The notes below the pieces were generated by a model. That model ran no database searches, was not told the origin of the DNA, and worked only from the letters and a program-made list of their open reading frames with translations. Shown in pieces: positions 26,500 through 36,664 of a DNA stretch of 64,000 nt. Each line of letters starts with the position of its first letter. Within the stretch, counting starts at the first letter, position 1. Source of the DNA: Sphingobacteriales bacterium 39-19 (GTDB lineage: Bacteria; Bacteroidota; Bacteroidia; Chitinophagales; Chitinophagaceae); the NCBI GenBank assembly GCA_001898465.1, contig MKTX01000007.1:1-64000 (forward strand), written 5' to 3'. A program made the translations under genes and the position numbers.

Positions 26500-28311
26500 A
26501 TGCAAATTCGCAACATCGCTATTATTGCCCACGTAGATCATGGCAAAACAACCCTGGTAGATAAGATATTACATGCTACCAAAGTATTTAGAGATAACCA
26601 GGATACCGGTGAACTCATTATGGATAGCAACGACCTGGAAAGAGAAAGAGGGATTACTATTTTTAGTAAGAACGCCGCGGTACAATACGAAGGTGTAAAA
26701 ATAAATGTAATTGATACACCGGGCCATAGTGATTTTGGAGGAGAAGTAGAACGAGTTTTAAAGATGGCCGATGGGGTAATATTATTAGTAGATGCTTTTG
26801 AAGGCCCCATGCCTCAAACCCGGTTTGTATTGCAAAAAGCATTGCAATTAAATTTGAAACCCATTGTAGTAATTAATAAAGTAGATAAACCCAATTGCCG
26901 ACCAGATGAAGTGCATGATGCGGTTTTTGAACTTTTCTTTAACCTGGATGCTACAGAAGAGCAATTGGATTTCCCTACCTTTTATGGTTCGGGAAAAAAC
27001 GGGTGGTTTAATACTTCATTGGTACAAATAGATAATATTAATCCCCTGCTGGATGGTATTATACAATACGTACCCGAACCCAAAATTGCAGAAGGACCAT
27101 TACAAATGCAAATTACTTCTTTAGATTATAGCTCATTTTTAGGCAGAATTGCAGTAGGTAAAGTAGCCCGTGGGGTAATAAAAGAAAATCAGCAGATCGC
27201 ATTGATGCAGGCCGGGGATGTAATTAAAAAAATGAAGATAAAAGAACTGTATGTTTTTGAAGGTATGGGTAAAAAGAAAGTTTCAGAAGTAAAAGCCGGG
27301 GATATATGCGCCGTAGTAGGGTTAGAAGAATTTAATATTGGCGATACCATTGCGGATGTAGAAAACCCCGAAGCATTACCGGTAATAAGTGTTGATGAAC
27401 CTACCATGAGTATGCAGTTCAGCATTAATAATTCACCTTTTTTTGGCAGGGAAGGGAAATTTGTTACCAGCCGTCACTTGCGTGACAGGTTGATGAAGGA
27501 AACAGAAAAAAACCTGGCGCTGAGGGTAGAAGATAGCGATAATGCCGATAGCTTTTCAGTATATGGTAGGGGGATTCTCCACTTAGGGGTTTTAATAGAA
27601 ACCATGCGCCGGGAAGGTTTTGAACTTACTGTGGGGCAACCGCAAGTATTAATTAAAAATATAAATGGTGTAAAAAGTGAACCCTTCGAAATTTTGGTAG
27701 TAGATGTACCGGCAGAATATAGCGGTAAGGTAATTGACCTGGTAACACAGCGTAAAGGTGAAATGCATGTGATGGAAAGTAAAGGGGAGATGCAGCATCT
27801 TGAATTTGAAATTCCCAGCCGGGGTCTTATCGGCTTAAGAAGTAATATGCTTACCAGTACAGCCGGCGAAGCTGTAATGGCTCATCGCTTTAGTGAATAT
27901 AAACCCTGGAAAGGACCTATCCCGGGGCGTAATAATGGCGTATTGTTAAATAAAACCACCGATCGTACTACAGGATATTCTATTGATAAATTACAAGACA
28001 GGGGCCGCTTCTTTGTGGATCCGGGAGAAGAAGTGTATGCAGGTCAAATCATTGCAGAACACATTAAACCGGGCGACCTGGTAGTAAATGCAACCGAAGC
28101 CAAAAAATTAACCAACCACCGTGCCAGTGGCGCTGATGATGCAGCCCGTATTGCACCTAAAATTGTAATGTCGCTGGAAGAATGTATGGAATATATAGAG
28201 TTTGACGAGTGCATTGAATGTACACCCAAAAGCATTCGTTTACGTAAAGTGATATTGAACGAAGATGATCGCAAGCGAATGAGTAAACAAATGGCACAGG
28301 AAGCCATTTAG
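26500..28311 (+). CDS. typA: ribosome-associated GTPase TypA/BipA
   Basis: The 603-residue translational GTPase of the EF-G family helps late 50S assembly and growth under stress. G motifs are intact: AHVDHGKTT (G1), RGITI (G2), DTPGHSDFGGE (G3) and NKVD (G4). Then come the beta-barrel domain II, EF-G-like domains III and V, and the TypA-specific C-terminal domain with LTNHRASGADDA. Length equals the family norm. It is monocistronic with a -7 box upstream and a strong terminator downstream. Confidence 0.97.
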   Translation: MQIRNIAIIAHVDHGKTTLVDKILHATKVFRDNQDTGELIMDSNDLERERGITIFSKNAAVQYEGVKINVIDTPGHSDFGGEVERVLKMADGVILLVDAFEGPMPQTRFVLQKALQLNLKPIVVINKVDKPNCRPDEVHDAVFELFFNLDATEEQLDFPTFYGSGKNGWFNTSLVQIDNINPLLDGIIQYVPEPKIAEGPLQMQITSLDYSSFLGRIAVGKVARGVIKENQQIALMQAGDVIKKMKIKELYVFEGMGKKKVSEVKAGDICAVVGLEEFNIGDTIADVENPEALPVISVDEPTMSMQFSINNSPFFGREGKFVTSRHLRDRLMKETEKNLALRVEDSDNADSFSVYGRGILHLGVLIETMRREGFELTVGQPQVLIKNINGVKSEPFEILVVDVPAEYSGKVIDLVTQRKGEMHVMESKGEMQHLEFEIPSRGLIGLRSNMLTSTAGEAVMAHRFSEYKPWKGPIPGRNNGVLLNKTTDRTTGYSIDKLQDRGRFFVDPGEEVYAGQIIAEHIKPGDLVVNATEAKKLTNHRASGADDAARIAPKIVMSLEECMEYIEFDECIECTPKSIRLRKVILNEDDRKRMSKQMAQEAI

Positions 28312-28330
28312 TTTTTTTTATAAACATATT

Positions 28331-28368
28331 AAATCATCCACTTATAATCAGGTGGATGATTTTTTTTT
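28331..28368. terminator. terminator of typA
   Basis: AAATCATCCAC (28331-28341) pairs perfectly with GTGGATGATTT (28352-28362) and is followed by a T-run. It lies between typA and the convergent antiporter gene. Confidence 0.9.
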
Positions 28369-28392
28369 GAAAACAACGACTCCATTATACAC

Positions 28393-29634
28393 TTATTCTT
28401 CATGGGGCAATGCCGGCAAATGCGCCCCCTCTTCCGGGCTTATATTCTTTATCTCTGTTTCTTCCGGATTTTGTTCCTTGCCGGTAGCCATTAACCCAAA
28501 CATCATGATTAAACCGGTAAGAACAATGATTTGAATGATCATTGAATTATTTACTAAAGGTAAACGCATGCTAATGGGGATTGATAAAAAGAGTAACACG
28601 GTAATAAGCCCCCTGGGCGCTACAAATAATAATGGGGTAACAGGTAATTTAGAGATTCGCAATTGTATATACCGTAGCACATAAATAAGCAGCGTAATGC
28701 CGATAGAGAGGATGAGTGTTTCTGTATTAAAGAGTTCAGATGATTTTATTAGAAACCCGAATAATAAAAAGAATAAAGTTTTTATTAAAAAGGTAAGTTC
28801 TTTTGTCATGCCCAGGAAACGGGCCACTTCTTTATTCAATGAAACCGGCTTCAGCAATTCAATGCCTTTTACGAATTTTAATTCATCAAGGTTGGCAAGA
28901 AACAATCCAAATACCATTATAAATACCAGGGAGGGCAAATGAAAGAGTTTTGATATTTCGTAAATTAAAATGGTAAGTACAATGATGGGTACAAATTTTA
29001 CCTCATGTTCTATTTTACCTAGTAAGTAAGACAATAACAATGTGGCGATAAATGAAATAACAATAATTCCGATAATTTCTAAAAAGAAATGGCCAACCGA
29101 ACTCATTGAAAAGGCCGCATTCAGAGAAATAAAATTAAAAAGGATTACACCCATAATATCAGACATACTGCTTTCATATACCACAAATTCCCGGTTGTAG
29201 TTAGAAAGGCTTTTGGCACTTGGGATTGCGACCGAACTGCTGATTACGGCAATAGGAATAATATTCCCCAATGATTGATAAAAATCAAAACCCCAAATAA
29301 AATGGATAAGGAGGGCCGTAATTACAGCCAGCCCCAGCATGGGGAATAAGGCCACAAAAAAAGATTTTTTTACGATTGTAAATTTCTGTTTGTTGAGTTC
29401 CAGTTCCATAGCTCCTTCCAGTACTATTAAAATTAAACCAATGGTACCCAGTATAGCCAGCGCTCCCGAAAGATCGGGGATTACCATATCATAATACAAG
29501 GCAATTTTCCTTACCGTCCAGCCCAGGAATAACAAAAAGATTACGGAAGGTATCCGAAATTTAGCCAGGGTTATTTCAAACAAGTATGCCAGGATGATCA
29601 GGCTACATAAAACCAAAATGAAAATTACACTCAT
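28393..29634 (-). CDS. cation:proton antiporter (CPA family)
   Basis: A 413-residue membrane protein with about 11-12 hydrophobic segments of the Na+/H+ exchanger fold. Conserved elements are the early LGWTVRKIAL region, GLILIVLEGAMELEL, the unwound-helix stretch SSSVAIPSAKSLSNYN, the ion-site ESSMSDIMGVILFN (the Asp is the probable proton/cation carrier), and the late APRGLITVLLF. The C-terminal acidic tail (GKEQNPEETEIKN...) is cytoplasmic and may be regulatory. It exchanges Na+ or K+ for protons; the ion cannot be chosen from sequence. Monocistronic. Confidence 0.88.
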   Translation of the reverse strand: MSVIFILVLCSLIILAYLFEITLAKFRIPSVIFLLFLGWTVRKIALYYDMVIPDLSGALAILGTIGLILIVLEGAMELELNKQKFTIVKKSFFVALFPMLGLAVITALLIHFIWGFDFYQSLGNIIPIAVISSSVAIPSAKSLSNYNREFVVYESSMSDIMGVILFNFISLNAAFSMSSVGHFFLEIIGIIVISFIATLLLSYLLGKIEHEVKFVPIIVLTILIYEISKLFHLPSLVFIMVFGLFLANLDELKFVKGIELLKPVSLNKEVARFLGMTKELTFLIKTLFFLLFGFLIKSSELFNTETLILSIGITLLIYVLRYIQLRISKLPVTPLLFVAPRGLITVLLFLSIPISMRLPLVNNSMIIQIIVLTGLIMMFGLMATGKEQNPEETEIKNISPEEGAHLPALPHEE

Positions 29635-29751
29635 ATATCTCTATTACAACTTTGAAAGTTAGTAAGAAATTAATAAGTGCCTGATTAATTCTTTTTATGA
29701 GTAAGATTAATGGCAAATTAAATAGCCGGTGTACACAACCTGGTTCTTACA

Positions 29752-29781
29752 TTAAAAAAGGGAAAAATTTATTTTCCCTTT
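29752..29781 (-). terminator. terminator of the M28 peptidase gene
   Basis: AAAGGGAAAA (29757-29766) and TTTTCCCTTT (29772-29781) form a 10-bp stem with a 5-nt loop, followed on the minus strand by TTTTT. It lies 12 bp past the stop codon. Confidence 0.82.
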
Positions 29782-29793
29782 ACTATTGTTTTT

Positions 29794-31371
29794 TTACCGG
29801 GTCATGGTTGGTATCGGTTTATCTCTTATGAGCATATTGTTCCTGTTGGCCATTTCCCAGGCAGTATGAAAAATCATTCGGGTTCTTTTTTCGTATAAAG
29901 GCCAGTTAATTTTATCTACGGTATCGGTAGGTTTATGATAATCGGCTTTCAGCATACCATCATAAAAAAATAATACCGGCACTCCTTTGCGTGCAAAATT
30001 ATAATGATCGCTCCTGAAGTAAATTTTTTCGGGGTCATTCGGGTCATCAAATTTATAATCCAGCACCAGCCCGGTGTATTTACTATTTACCGCTTCATTG
30101 ATGAGAGGCATCTCGCTACTTATTTTATCGTGGCCCACCACATATACATAATTTAAGGTATCGTCTTTTTTACGCTCGGTATCAATGCGGCCAATCATAT
30201 CAATATTTAAATCTACCGAGGTTTTGTGTAAAGGGAAAACCGGGTTATCGGTATAATATTCACTTCCCCATAATCCTTTTTCTTCGCCGCTAACGGTCAT
30301 AAAAACAATGGTTCGCCGGGGGCCCTTGCCATCTGCTTTGGCTTTTGCAAAGGCTGTTGCCATTTCAATTACGGCACAGGTCCCGCTGCCATCATCATCG
30401 GCTCCGTAATAAATTTTCCCATCATGCATACCCAGGTGGTCGTAATGCGCTGTTATAAATACGTATTCATCTTTTTTATCGGTCCCCTCTATCAGCCCAA
30501 GTACATTACTGGCAGTGATTTTTTCAGTGTATTTTTTATATTTCAGTTTAAATTTTATTTTTTTTGTCCACGCTTCTGTATCAGTAAATTCATTTTTCAT
30601 TTTAGCCATTTTTAATAAATGACCAAAGCCGGGAATTAATTGTGCAGCATACTCATGTGTGATTAAAATATATTTTGCCTGGTTTATAGAAGGTTTTTCG
30701 GGATATTGTGGATTTGTTTGTTTGCTGTTTGCAATCATCCGGCTACTGGGTTTGTCCATATTCGGGTTTATCAGCAATACTGCTTTTACCCCTTTACGGG
30801 CAGCAAGTTCTAATTTATTGGATAGGCCGGGGTAAGTCCATTCACTTGGTTTGTTGCTGCCACTTACAATGTAATTTCCTTCTGCATTTTTGGGTTCACC
30901 TAAAAAAATCACAATTACTTTTCCGGCCACCTGTATATTCTTATAATCAGAATATTTTTCATCTTCAATTCCATAACCGGCAAAAATGAATTCATTGGCT
31001 TTAATAGAAATGCCTTCATTTTCTTGAAAAGGAATGATATATTCCTGGCCAAACGTTAATTCATTGTTACCGATAGAAACTTTACTTTCTAATAAACGCT
31101 TGCTGTATAAAGGATAATATTGCTGGTAACCATTTAATGTTTCGGAGGCAGTGAGACCTAATGCCTGGAACTGACCTTCAATATATGCGGCTGCTTTTCG
31201 TTGCCCTTCTGTGCCGGTTTCACGGCCCTCCATTTCGGCGCTTGCAATGATATTTAAATGTTGTTGTAATCCTGCTTCCGTAATAATGCTTGCGTATTTT
31301 GCCGCATCATCTTTTTGTGCAGTAAGCATACCTGCAATTAAAAGCAGGGGAATAAAAAGGAGTTTTTTCAT
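29794..31371 (-). CDS. M28 family zinc aminopeptidase, exported
   Basis: A 525-residue peptidase with signal peptide MKKLLFIPLLLIAGMLTAQ. An inserted PA-like segment (about 110-220, with KVIVIFLGEP) precedes the catalytic domain. The co-catalytic zinc site is complete: TAHYDHLG (His and Asp), YYGADDDGSGT (bridging Asp), VSGEEKGLWGS (Glu-Glu), NIDMIGR (Asp) and FRSDHYNFARKGVPVLFF (His). It removes N-terminal residues from peptides outside the inner membrane. It has its own terminator; rpiB lies upstream on the same strand after 84 bp. There is no T9SS tail, so it is probably periplasmic. Confidence 0.93.
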   Translation of the reverse strand: MKKLLFIPLLLIAGMLTAQKDDAAKYASIITEAGLQQHLNIIASAEMEGRETGTEGQRKAAAYIEGQFQALGLTASETLNGYQQYYPLYSKRLLESKVSIGNNELTFGQEYIIPFQENEGISIKANEFIFAGYGIEDEKYSDYKNIQVAGKVIVIFLGEPKNAEGNYIVSGSNKPSEWTYPGLSNKLELAARKGVKAVLLINPNMDKPSSRMIANSKQTNPQYPEKPSINQAKYILITHEYAAQLIPGFGHLLKMAKMKNEFTDTEAWTKKIKFKLKYKKYTEKITASNVLGLIEGTDKKDEYVFITAHYDHLGMHDGKIYYGADDDGSGTCAVIEMATAFAKAKADGKGPRRTIVFMTVSGEEKGLWGSEYYTDNPVFPLHKTSVDLNIDMIGRIDTERKKDDTLNYVYVVGHDKISSEMPLINEAVNSKYTGLVLDYKFDDPNDPEKIYFRSDHYNFARKGVPVLFFYDGMLKADYHKPTDTVDKINWPLYEKRTRMIFHTAWEMANRNNMLIRDKPIPTMTR

Positions 31372-31455
31372 TTGCTTAAATTTTAAGCAAAATAACCATT
31401 CGGTTTTATTTTAAAATAATTCTTATATAAGTGGCGAAAAAAAAGAGATCTTTTT

Positions 31456-31905
31456 TTAGCAAGCTATTTTTTCTATCCTTCTTTCGTGGCGGCCCCCTTC
31501 AAATGCAGTATTCATAAAAATATCCAACATTTTTTCGGCCAGCCCATCGGTAATAAAACGTGCAGGAATACAAATAATATTTGCATTATTGTGTTTACGT
31601 GCCAGTTCGGCAAGTTCTTCGCCCCAGCAAATAGCTGCCCTGATGCCCGGGTGTTTATTAGCGGTAATGGCAACTCCGTTTGCGCTGCCACAAAGCAGGA
31701 TACCAAATGAAGATTCACCATTTTCTACGGAGTAAGCAACAGGATGTGCAAAATCGGGATAGTCAACCGATTCGGTACTAAAAGTCCCAAAATCTTTATA
31801 CTTCATTTCTTTTCCATCTAAAAAAGAGAGCAGGTCTTCTTTTACATCAAAGCCTGCGTGATCGCAACCAATGGCAATAGGCTTATTTGAATCAAATATA
31901 TACAT
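31456..31905 (-). CDS. rpiB: ribose-5-phosphate isomerase B
   Basis: A 149-residue RpiB/LacAB-family isomerase interconverting ribose 5-phosphate and ribulose 5-phosphate in the pentose phosphate pathway. Catalytic features are visible: GCDHAGFDVKEDL near the start, DYPDFA, and the active-site Cys in ILLCGSANGVAI. Phosphate-binding residues lie in RKHNNANI and the C-terminal GGRHERRI. Length is normal. A TACCTTTA box lies just upstream on the minus strand (31926-31919). Confidence 0.95.
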   Translation of the reverse strand: MYIFDSNKPIAIGCDHAGFDVKEDLLSFLDGKEMKYKDFGTFSTESVDYPDFAHPVAYSVENGESSFGILLCGSANGVAITANKHPGIRAAICWGEELAELARKHNNANIICIPARFITDGLAEKMLDIFMNTAFEGGRHERRIEKIAC

Positions 31906-32103
31906 GACAATGTTTTTGTAAAGGTAAAGAATAAAAAATGCAGGGAAATGATAAGGATCATTAATGGAATTGTAAAATAGAATGATGTATTAAAAACCAA
32001 TTGTAATTATTTTAATACATGTTATTAAATATTATATCATTAACTAATGATTCAAGCCTTCCATTTCTAAATCATCAAATAATGAAGTTATATTTTTACA
32101 GGC

Positions 32104-32140
32104 ATAAAAAAAGGCCGCAATCTCTTGCAGCCTTTTAAAA
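32104..32140 (-). terminator. terminator of atpA
   Basis: AAAAGGC-c-GCAA and TTGC-a-GCCTTTT (32109-32136) form a stem with one mismatch and a TCTC loop, with a T-rich tail on the minus strand. It lies 15 bp past the atpA stop. Confidence 0.8.
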
Positions 32141-32150
32141 AAAATTAAAT

Positions 32151-33728
32151 TTATTTGTATTGAGCGGCTAATTCAAGAGCCATCTCGGTCATTTTTTTAA
32201 GGCCATCTTCAGGAAGGTTTCCTTTTTTAAATTCAGCCATTACTTCGGGCAACTTGTTATCCATTTCCATTAAGAAATGATCTTCAAAAGCTTTTACATT
32301 TTTTACGGCCACATCTTTCAATAAACCTTGTGTACCCAGGTAAATGATAGCTACTTGCTTTTCTACTGCATATGGGCTGTATTGAGGTTGTTTTAAAACT
32401 TCCACGTTACGGGCACCTTTATCAATTACATTCTTTGTAGCAGCATCCAGGTCTCCGCCGAATTTAGCAAATGCTTCCAATTCACGGTAAAGGGCCTGGT
32501 CTAATTTTAAAGTACCGGCTACTTTTTTCATGGATTTAATTTGTGCATTACCACCCACACGGCTTACAGAAATACCCACGTTAATGGCCGGGCGAATACC
32601 GGCATTAAACAAGTTACCTTCCAGGAATATCTGGCCGTCAGTAATTGAAATTACATTGGTAGGAATATAAGCAGATACATCACTCGCTTGAGTTTCAATA
32701 ATAGGCAATGCCGTTAAAGATCCTCCGCCTTTTACTAAATGTTTAATAGAATCCGGCAAATCGTTCATTTGGCGGGCAATTTCGTCCTTGGATACTACTT
32801 TTGCTGCTCTTTCTAATAAACGGCTATGCAGGTAAAACACATCACCGGGGTAAGCTTCACGGCCGGGTGGGCGACGAAGCAGTAATGATACTTCACGATA
32901 AGCAACAGCCTGTTTACTTAAATCATCAAATATAATAAGAGCCGGGCGGCCGGTATCCCTGAAAAATTCACCAATGGCAGCGCCGGCAAAGGGAGCATAG
33001 AATTGTAAAGGAGCAGGGTCTGATGCAGAAGCTGCTACAATAGTAGAATAAGCCATAGCGCCATGTTCTTCCAGTGTTTTCATCACACCGGCAATGGTAG
33101 ATGCTTTTTGGCCAATGCCTACGTAGATGCAATAAACAGGTTTGCCAGCTTCGTAAAATTCTTTTTGATTGATGATGGTATCTACCGCAATGGCCGTTTT
33201 ACCGGTTTGGCGGTCACCAATGATGAGTTCTCTTTGGCCACGCCCAATCGGGATCATCGCATCGATGGCTTTAATACCGGTTTGCAGGGGCTCTTTTACG
33301 GGTTCCCTGAATATTACGCCTGGCGCTTTACGTTCCAGGGGCATTTCATATAATTCACCTGTAAGAGGGCCTTTCCCATCAATAGGCTCACCTAATGTAT
33401 TAATTACACGTCCGCACATCCCATCACCCACTTTTATAGATGCAATTTGCCCGGTACGTTTTACTTTATCGCCTTCTTTGATTTCTGTGCTTTCACCCAT
33501 CAATACCACACCTACATTGTCTTCTTCCAGGTTCAGGGCAATGGCTTTTACTCCATTATCAAATTCTACCAGTTCACCGGAACGAACATTGTTTAATCCA
33601 TATACACGGGCAATCCCATCACCCACTTGTAATACGGTACCTACTTCTTCAAGATTTGCAGAAGCATTAAAATTGCTGAGCTGCTGGCGTAGTATCGCCG
33701 AAATCTCATCTGGTTTAATTTCTACCAT
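32151..33728 (-). CDS. atpA: F1 ATP synthase subunit alpha
   Basis: The 525-residue alpha subunit of the F1 sector, slightly longer than the roughly 505-515 of many bacteria. It has the N-terminal beta-barrel ([11 protein letters not shown]), the non-catalytic nucleotide site [39 protein letters not shown] with the family signature near residue 290, and the arginine-finger region [16 protein letters not shown]. It pairs with beta subunits in the hexamer. No other ATP synthase gene (atpH, atpG, atpF) flanks it in this window: it has its own consensus promoter and a terminator right after its stop. That is unusual for this subunit. Confidence 0.97.
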   Translation of the reverse strand: MVEIKPDEISAILRQQLSNFNASANLEEVGTVLQVGDGIARVYGLNNVRSGELVEFDNGVKAIALNLEEDNVGVVLMGESTEIKEGDKVKRTGQIASIKVGDGMCGRVINTLGEPIDGKGPLTGELYEMPLERKAPGVIFREPVKEPLQTGIKAIDAMIPIGRGQRELIIGDRQTGKTAIAVDTIINQKEFYEAGKPVYCIYVGIGQKASTIAGVMKTLEEHGAMAYSTIVAASASDPAPLQFYAPFAGAAIGEFFRDTGRPALIIFDDLSKQAVAYREVSLLLRRPPGREAYPGDVFYLHSRLLERAAKVVSKDEIARQMNDLPDSIKHLVKGGGSLTALPIIETQASDVSAYIPTNVISITDGQIFLEGNLFNAGIRPAINVGISVSRVGGNAQIKSMKKVAGTLKLDQALYRELEAFAKFGGDLDAATKNVIDKGARNVEVLKQPQYSPYAVEKQVAIIYLGTQGLLKDVAVKNVKAFEDHFLMEMDNKLPEVMAEFKKGNLPEDGLKKMTEMALELAAQYK

Positions 33729-33799
33729 ACGTTTTTTATTTTTTTTTGATCGGCATAGGCATAGGCCATTACAGCATGCTTAGCCGGTACTTTTACTTC

Positions 33800-33821
33800 A
33801 AATAGACCAAACTGGCTATTT
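33800..33821 (-). promoter_or_regulatory. leader hairpin upstream of atpA
   Basis: In the roughly 95-nt atpA leader, AAATAG-CCA-GTT-TGG-t-CTATTT (minus strand) forms a 9-bp stem with one bulge right after the predicted transcription start. It could stabilise the transcript 5' end. Confidence 0.4.
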
Positions 33822-33830
33822 TTCAGGCCG

Positions 33831-33861
33831 CAAAGGTAAGTGCAGCGGCTTTAATTGCAAA
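33831..33861 (-). promoter_or_regulatory. atpA: promoter of atpA
   Basis: Minus-strand TTTG (33861-33858), a 19-nt spacer and TACCTTTG (33838-33831) exactly match the Bacteroidota consensus. This predicts a leader of about 95 nt before the start codon. Confidence 0.7.
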
Positions 33862-33972
33862 AAATATACATGGTAATTATAAAATTTATTTCTGTTTTTA
33901 AGGCCTAATTTCAGCCTAAAGTTGTACAATTGTATTCGCATTTGTCTTAATTCACCAGTGTAAATAAAATTG

Positions 33973-36576
33973 ATGAAATACCGCTTTACCCTTCTTTCTG
34001 TAATTTTCTTTTTTACCACTTTTTTATCCGCAACAGGTCAATCTTTATACGAGGTAGGCTTAGCTGAAAAAGTACAGCAAAGTACCCTTATCGCCGAAGG
34101 AACTATCGTATCCCAGTCCAGCTTTTGGAACCCGGCGCATACAATGATTTATACAGCCAATACCATTAAGTTGCATAAGCTATTTAAAGGCGATATACCC
34201 GCCACCTTTATAGAAGTATTAACGGTAGGCGGCGTGGTAGGTAACGATTTTATTGAAGCCAGCGACCTTGCAAAATTAGAACTGAATGAAACCGGTTTGT
34301 TCTTTTGTTATCCCAACACGATCAATTTACGAAACCCTGTAACCCAGGCCCTGCTTTATGATATTTATAGTAGCGCCCAGGGATATATTCGCTACGATTT
34401 AGATAGCAAAATTGCAGACGCCCCCTTTATTTCATATAAAAACATAGTAAATAATTTATATCCTGCAGTACAGCAAAGAACGGGGCATCCCTATATTGAT
34501 AAAGACCCACAGTTTATTATCAGCGCCGATCCGGCACCAGTTCAAAATAATTTATTGGGTATAAGTTCTTTTTCGCCCACCAGTGTAGTGGCGGGATCTA
34601 ATGAAAATATTGCCGAAAATCTCTTAACTATTACGGGTACCGACTTTGGTACACCTACCGGAAGCGCAGCCATTTTATTTGATGATGCCAATAACGGAAC
34701 AGGGGGCACAGCGTATACCGTAGTGGCTACAGATAACCAGGTGGTTTCATGGACAAATACAGAAATCAAAGTGCGTGTTCCCAGCCGGGCCGGTACCGGT
34801 TTGTTCCAGGTAAGAATTGCTGATGGATCATTGATAAGTTCACCTACGGTACTGGATGTAAAATATAGTGTTTTGGCTTTTAATATTAGCGGGTACACAA
34901 AACAGTCGAACCTGATGAATGTTAATGGCAGTGGGGGGTACACCGTTTTATATAGTACCAATACGGCCGGGGGCGGTGTAGATTTAGACATGAGCCCCAT
35001 AAAAACAACCTTTCAGCGATCTTTAAATACCTGGAAAGATGTGAGTGGCTTTAATGTATTAGAAGGTGGAACCACCACCATACAAGCCGTAACAGGCGAT
35101 GGAAAAAATGTAGTAATGTTCGACAATACCAATACCGGCAATGCCCCATTGGCTTCCGGTGTACTTGCGGTATGTTATTCATTTGGCAGCACCTGCGGTG
35201 CCGCAACCTATGCCACCCGAAAAACCGAATTTGATATTGTACTGCGCAATACAGGGGTTTCTACAGGTTCTGTGGTTTTTGAAGCAGGGCCCTGCTACCC
35301 GCCGTCTAATGCCATAGATTTTGAAACCGTAATATTACATGAACTGGGTCATGCACTCAACCTGGGCCACATCAATGATCCGCACCAGGGTTCCGTTTAT
35401 TTAAGTGTGAACCCTGCCAAATTAATGCATTATGCAGTACTGTATGGGGTAGCCCGTAAAAATCCGGATTGGTCTGCTTTTACAGGTTCATTATATTGTA
35501 TTAATCCCAAGGGGCTTAGTTACGGGTCTTGTACTTCAGCCAATACCGAAATGGTACCCCTATCCCGAACCAATGAAGCGAATGATGAATGCCCATCCTT
35601 TCCGGCAACTACTACACCCAATAACACTGTGGTAAGTTTTGATCTGGTACATGCTACCAGTAATAAAAATGTAGATCCTCAATATACAGCAGTTACCTGT
35701 GCATCGGGTACAGCGGTTACCAATACAGCTTTTTATGCCATACGAACCGGGGCCGCCGGTTCTTTAAATATTTCTGTTACGGGATATAGCACAACTCCGG
35801 CAGATGTACAAAATTGTGCTACGGCAGGCGTTTACCTTAGCATTTACCAAGTGTCCTCTTGCCCGATAGGACAAAACTTTCCGGCACCTTTTGCCTGCAG
35901 GAACTTTAATTCTGATGCTCTCTTATTACCCATTACGGGGCTGGCAGCCAATACGAATTACTTAATTATGGTAAGCGGTAAAAATGCCAGCAAAGCAAAT
36001 TTTAACCTGGTTTTAAATGGGTCGGTACTACCCGTACATCTTGAAAGTTTTACGGGCAGCGCCAAAGAGAATTATAATGAATTGAATTGGATATTTACAT
36101 ATTCAACAGATATTAAAAAACTGGTTTTAGAGGCTTCGGATGATGCCGTACATTTTACTGAAGTGTATCAGCAAACTTTAACCAATAGCCAGGAAACCCT
36201 TGCTCAGCAATATAAGCATTATATTACCCCGGCTATTAAATATTATCGCCTCAAGTTCCTTCATCCTGATGGTTCAGTAGAATATTCTTCTGTTTTATTA
36301 CTTAACAGGAACGTAAAAGGAAATGATATTTTAGTATCACCAAACCCGGCAAGAGATCATGTGAACCTGGTATTCCATCGTACTAAAGCCGGTACTGTGA
36401 ACCTGCAACTGGTAGATGTATCAGGTAAAGTTATTGCAGAAAAAACAGCATTGTTATCCATCGGTAACCAAACTTTTCAATGGAATGGTTTAGAAAAAAT
36501 TTCTTCAGGTACTTATATGATTCGCATTTACGATGGAAATATCCAAACCATAAAAAGAATTATAATTAACAGGTAA
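33973..36576 (+). CDS. secreted metzincin (matrixin-like) protease with T9SS sorting domain
   Basis: The 867-residue protein starts at the ATG at 33973 (MKYRFTLLSVIFFFTTFLSATGQ, a signal peptide); a TTG one codon upstream is less likely. After a region of unknown fold (25-190) comes an IPT/TIG-like beta domain (about 195-300, ISSFSPTSVVAG to VLDVKY). Next is a metalloprotease domain (about 310-530) with the metzincin zinc site HELGHALNLGH at 456-466 and a downstream KLMHYAVL Met-turn-like segment. Then come a beta domain and a type-A sorting domain (about 780-867: VSPNPARDHVNL, GTYMIRIYDG). It should be exported by T9SS and anchored or released at the surface. It leads a run of three exported proteases, but a terminator follows it. 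Confidence 0.88.
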   Translation: MKYRFTLLSVIFFFTTFLSATGQSLYEVGLAEKVQQSTLIAEGTIVSQSSFWNPAHTMIYTANTIKLHKLFKGDIPATFIEVLTVGGVVGNDFIEASDLAKLELNETGLFFCYPNTINLRNPVTQALLYDIYSSAQGYIRYDLDSKIADAPFISYKNIVNNLYPAVQQRTGHPYIDKDPQFIISADPAPVQNNLLGISSFSPTSVVAGSNENIAENLLTITGTDFGTPTGSAAILFDDANNGTGGTAYTVVATDNQVVSWTNTEIKVRVPSRAGTGLFQVRIADGSLISSPTVLDVKYSVLAFNISGYTKQSNLMNVNGSGGYTVLYSTNTAGGGVDLDMSPIKTTFQRSLNTWKDVSGFNVLEGGTTTIQAVTGDGKNVVMFDNTNTGNAPLASGVLAVCYSFGSTCGAATYATRKTEFDIVLRNTGVSTGSVVFEAGPCYPPSNAIDFETVILHELGHALNLGHINDPHQGSVYLSVNPAKLMHYAVLYGVARKNPDWSAFTGSLYCINPKGLSYGSCTSANTEMVPLSRTNEANDECPSFPATTTPNNTVVSFDLVHATSNKNVDPQYTAVTCASGTAVTNTAFYAIRTGAAGSLNISVTGYSTTPADVQNCATAGVYLSIYQVSSCPIGQNFPAPFACRNFNSDALLLPITGLAANTNYLIMVSGKNASKANFNLVLNGSVLPVHLESFTGSAKENYNELNWIFTYSTDIKKLVLEASDDAVHFTEVYQQTLTNSQETLAQQYKHYITPAIKYYRLKFLHPDGSVEYSSVLLLNRNVKGNDILVSPNPARDHVNLVFHRTKAGTVNLQLVDVSGKVIAEKTALLSIGNQTFQWNGLEKISSGTYMIRIYDGNIQTIKRIIINR

Positions 36577-36578
36577 TA

Positions 36579-36607
36579 AAAAAAGCCGGTAATCTGCCGG
36601 CTTTTTT
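36579..36607 (+). terminator. terminator of the metzincin gene
   Basis: AAAAAAGCCGG (36579-36589) pairs with CCGGCTTTTTT (36597-36607) across a 7-nt loop. It ends the gene three bases upstream. Confidence 0.88.
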
Positions 36608-36664
36608 GGCTTCAAATATTAAAAACATCCTATACAAAAATTTTAAAAATCGTATTTTATTACA

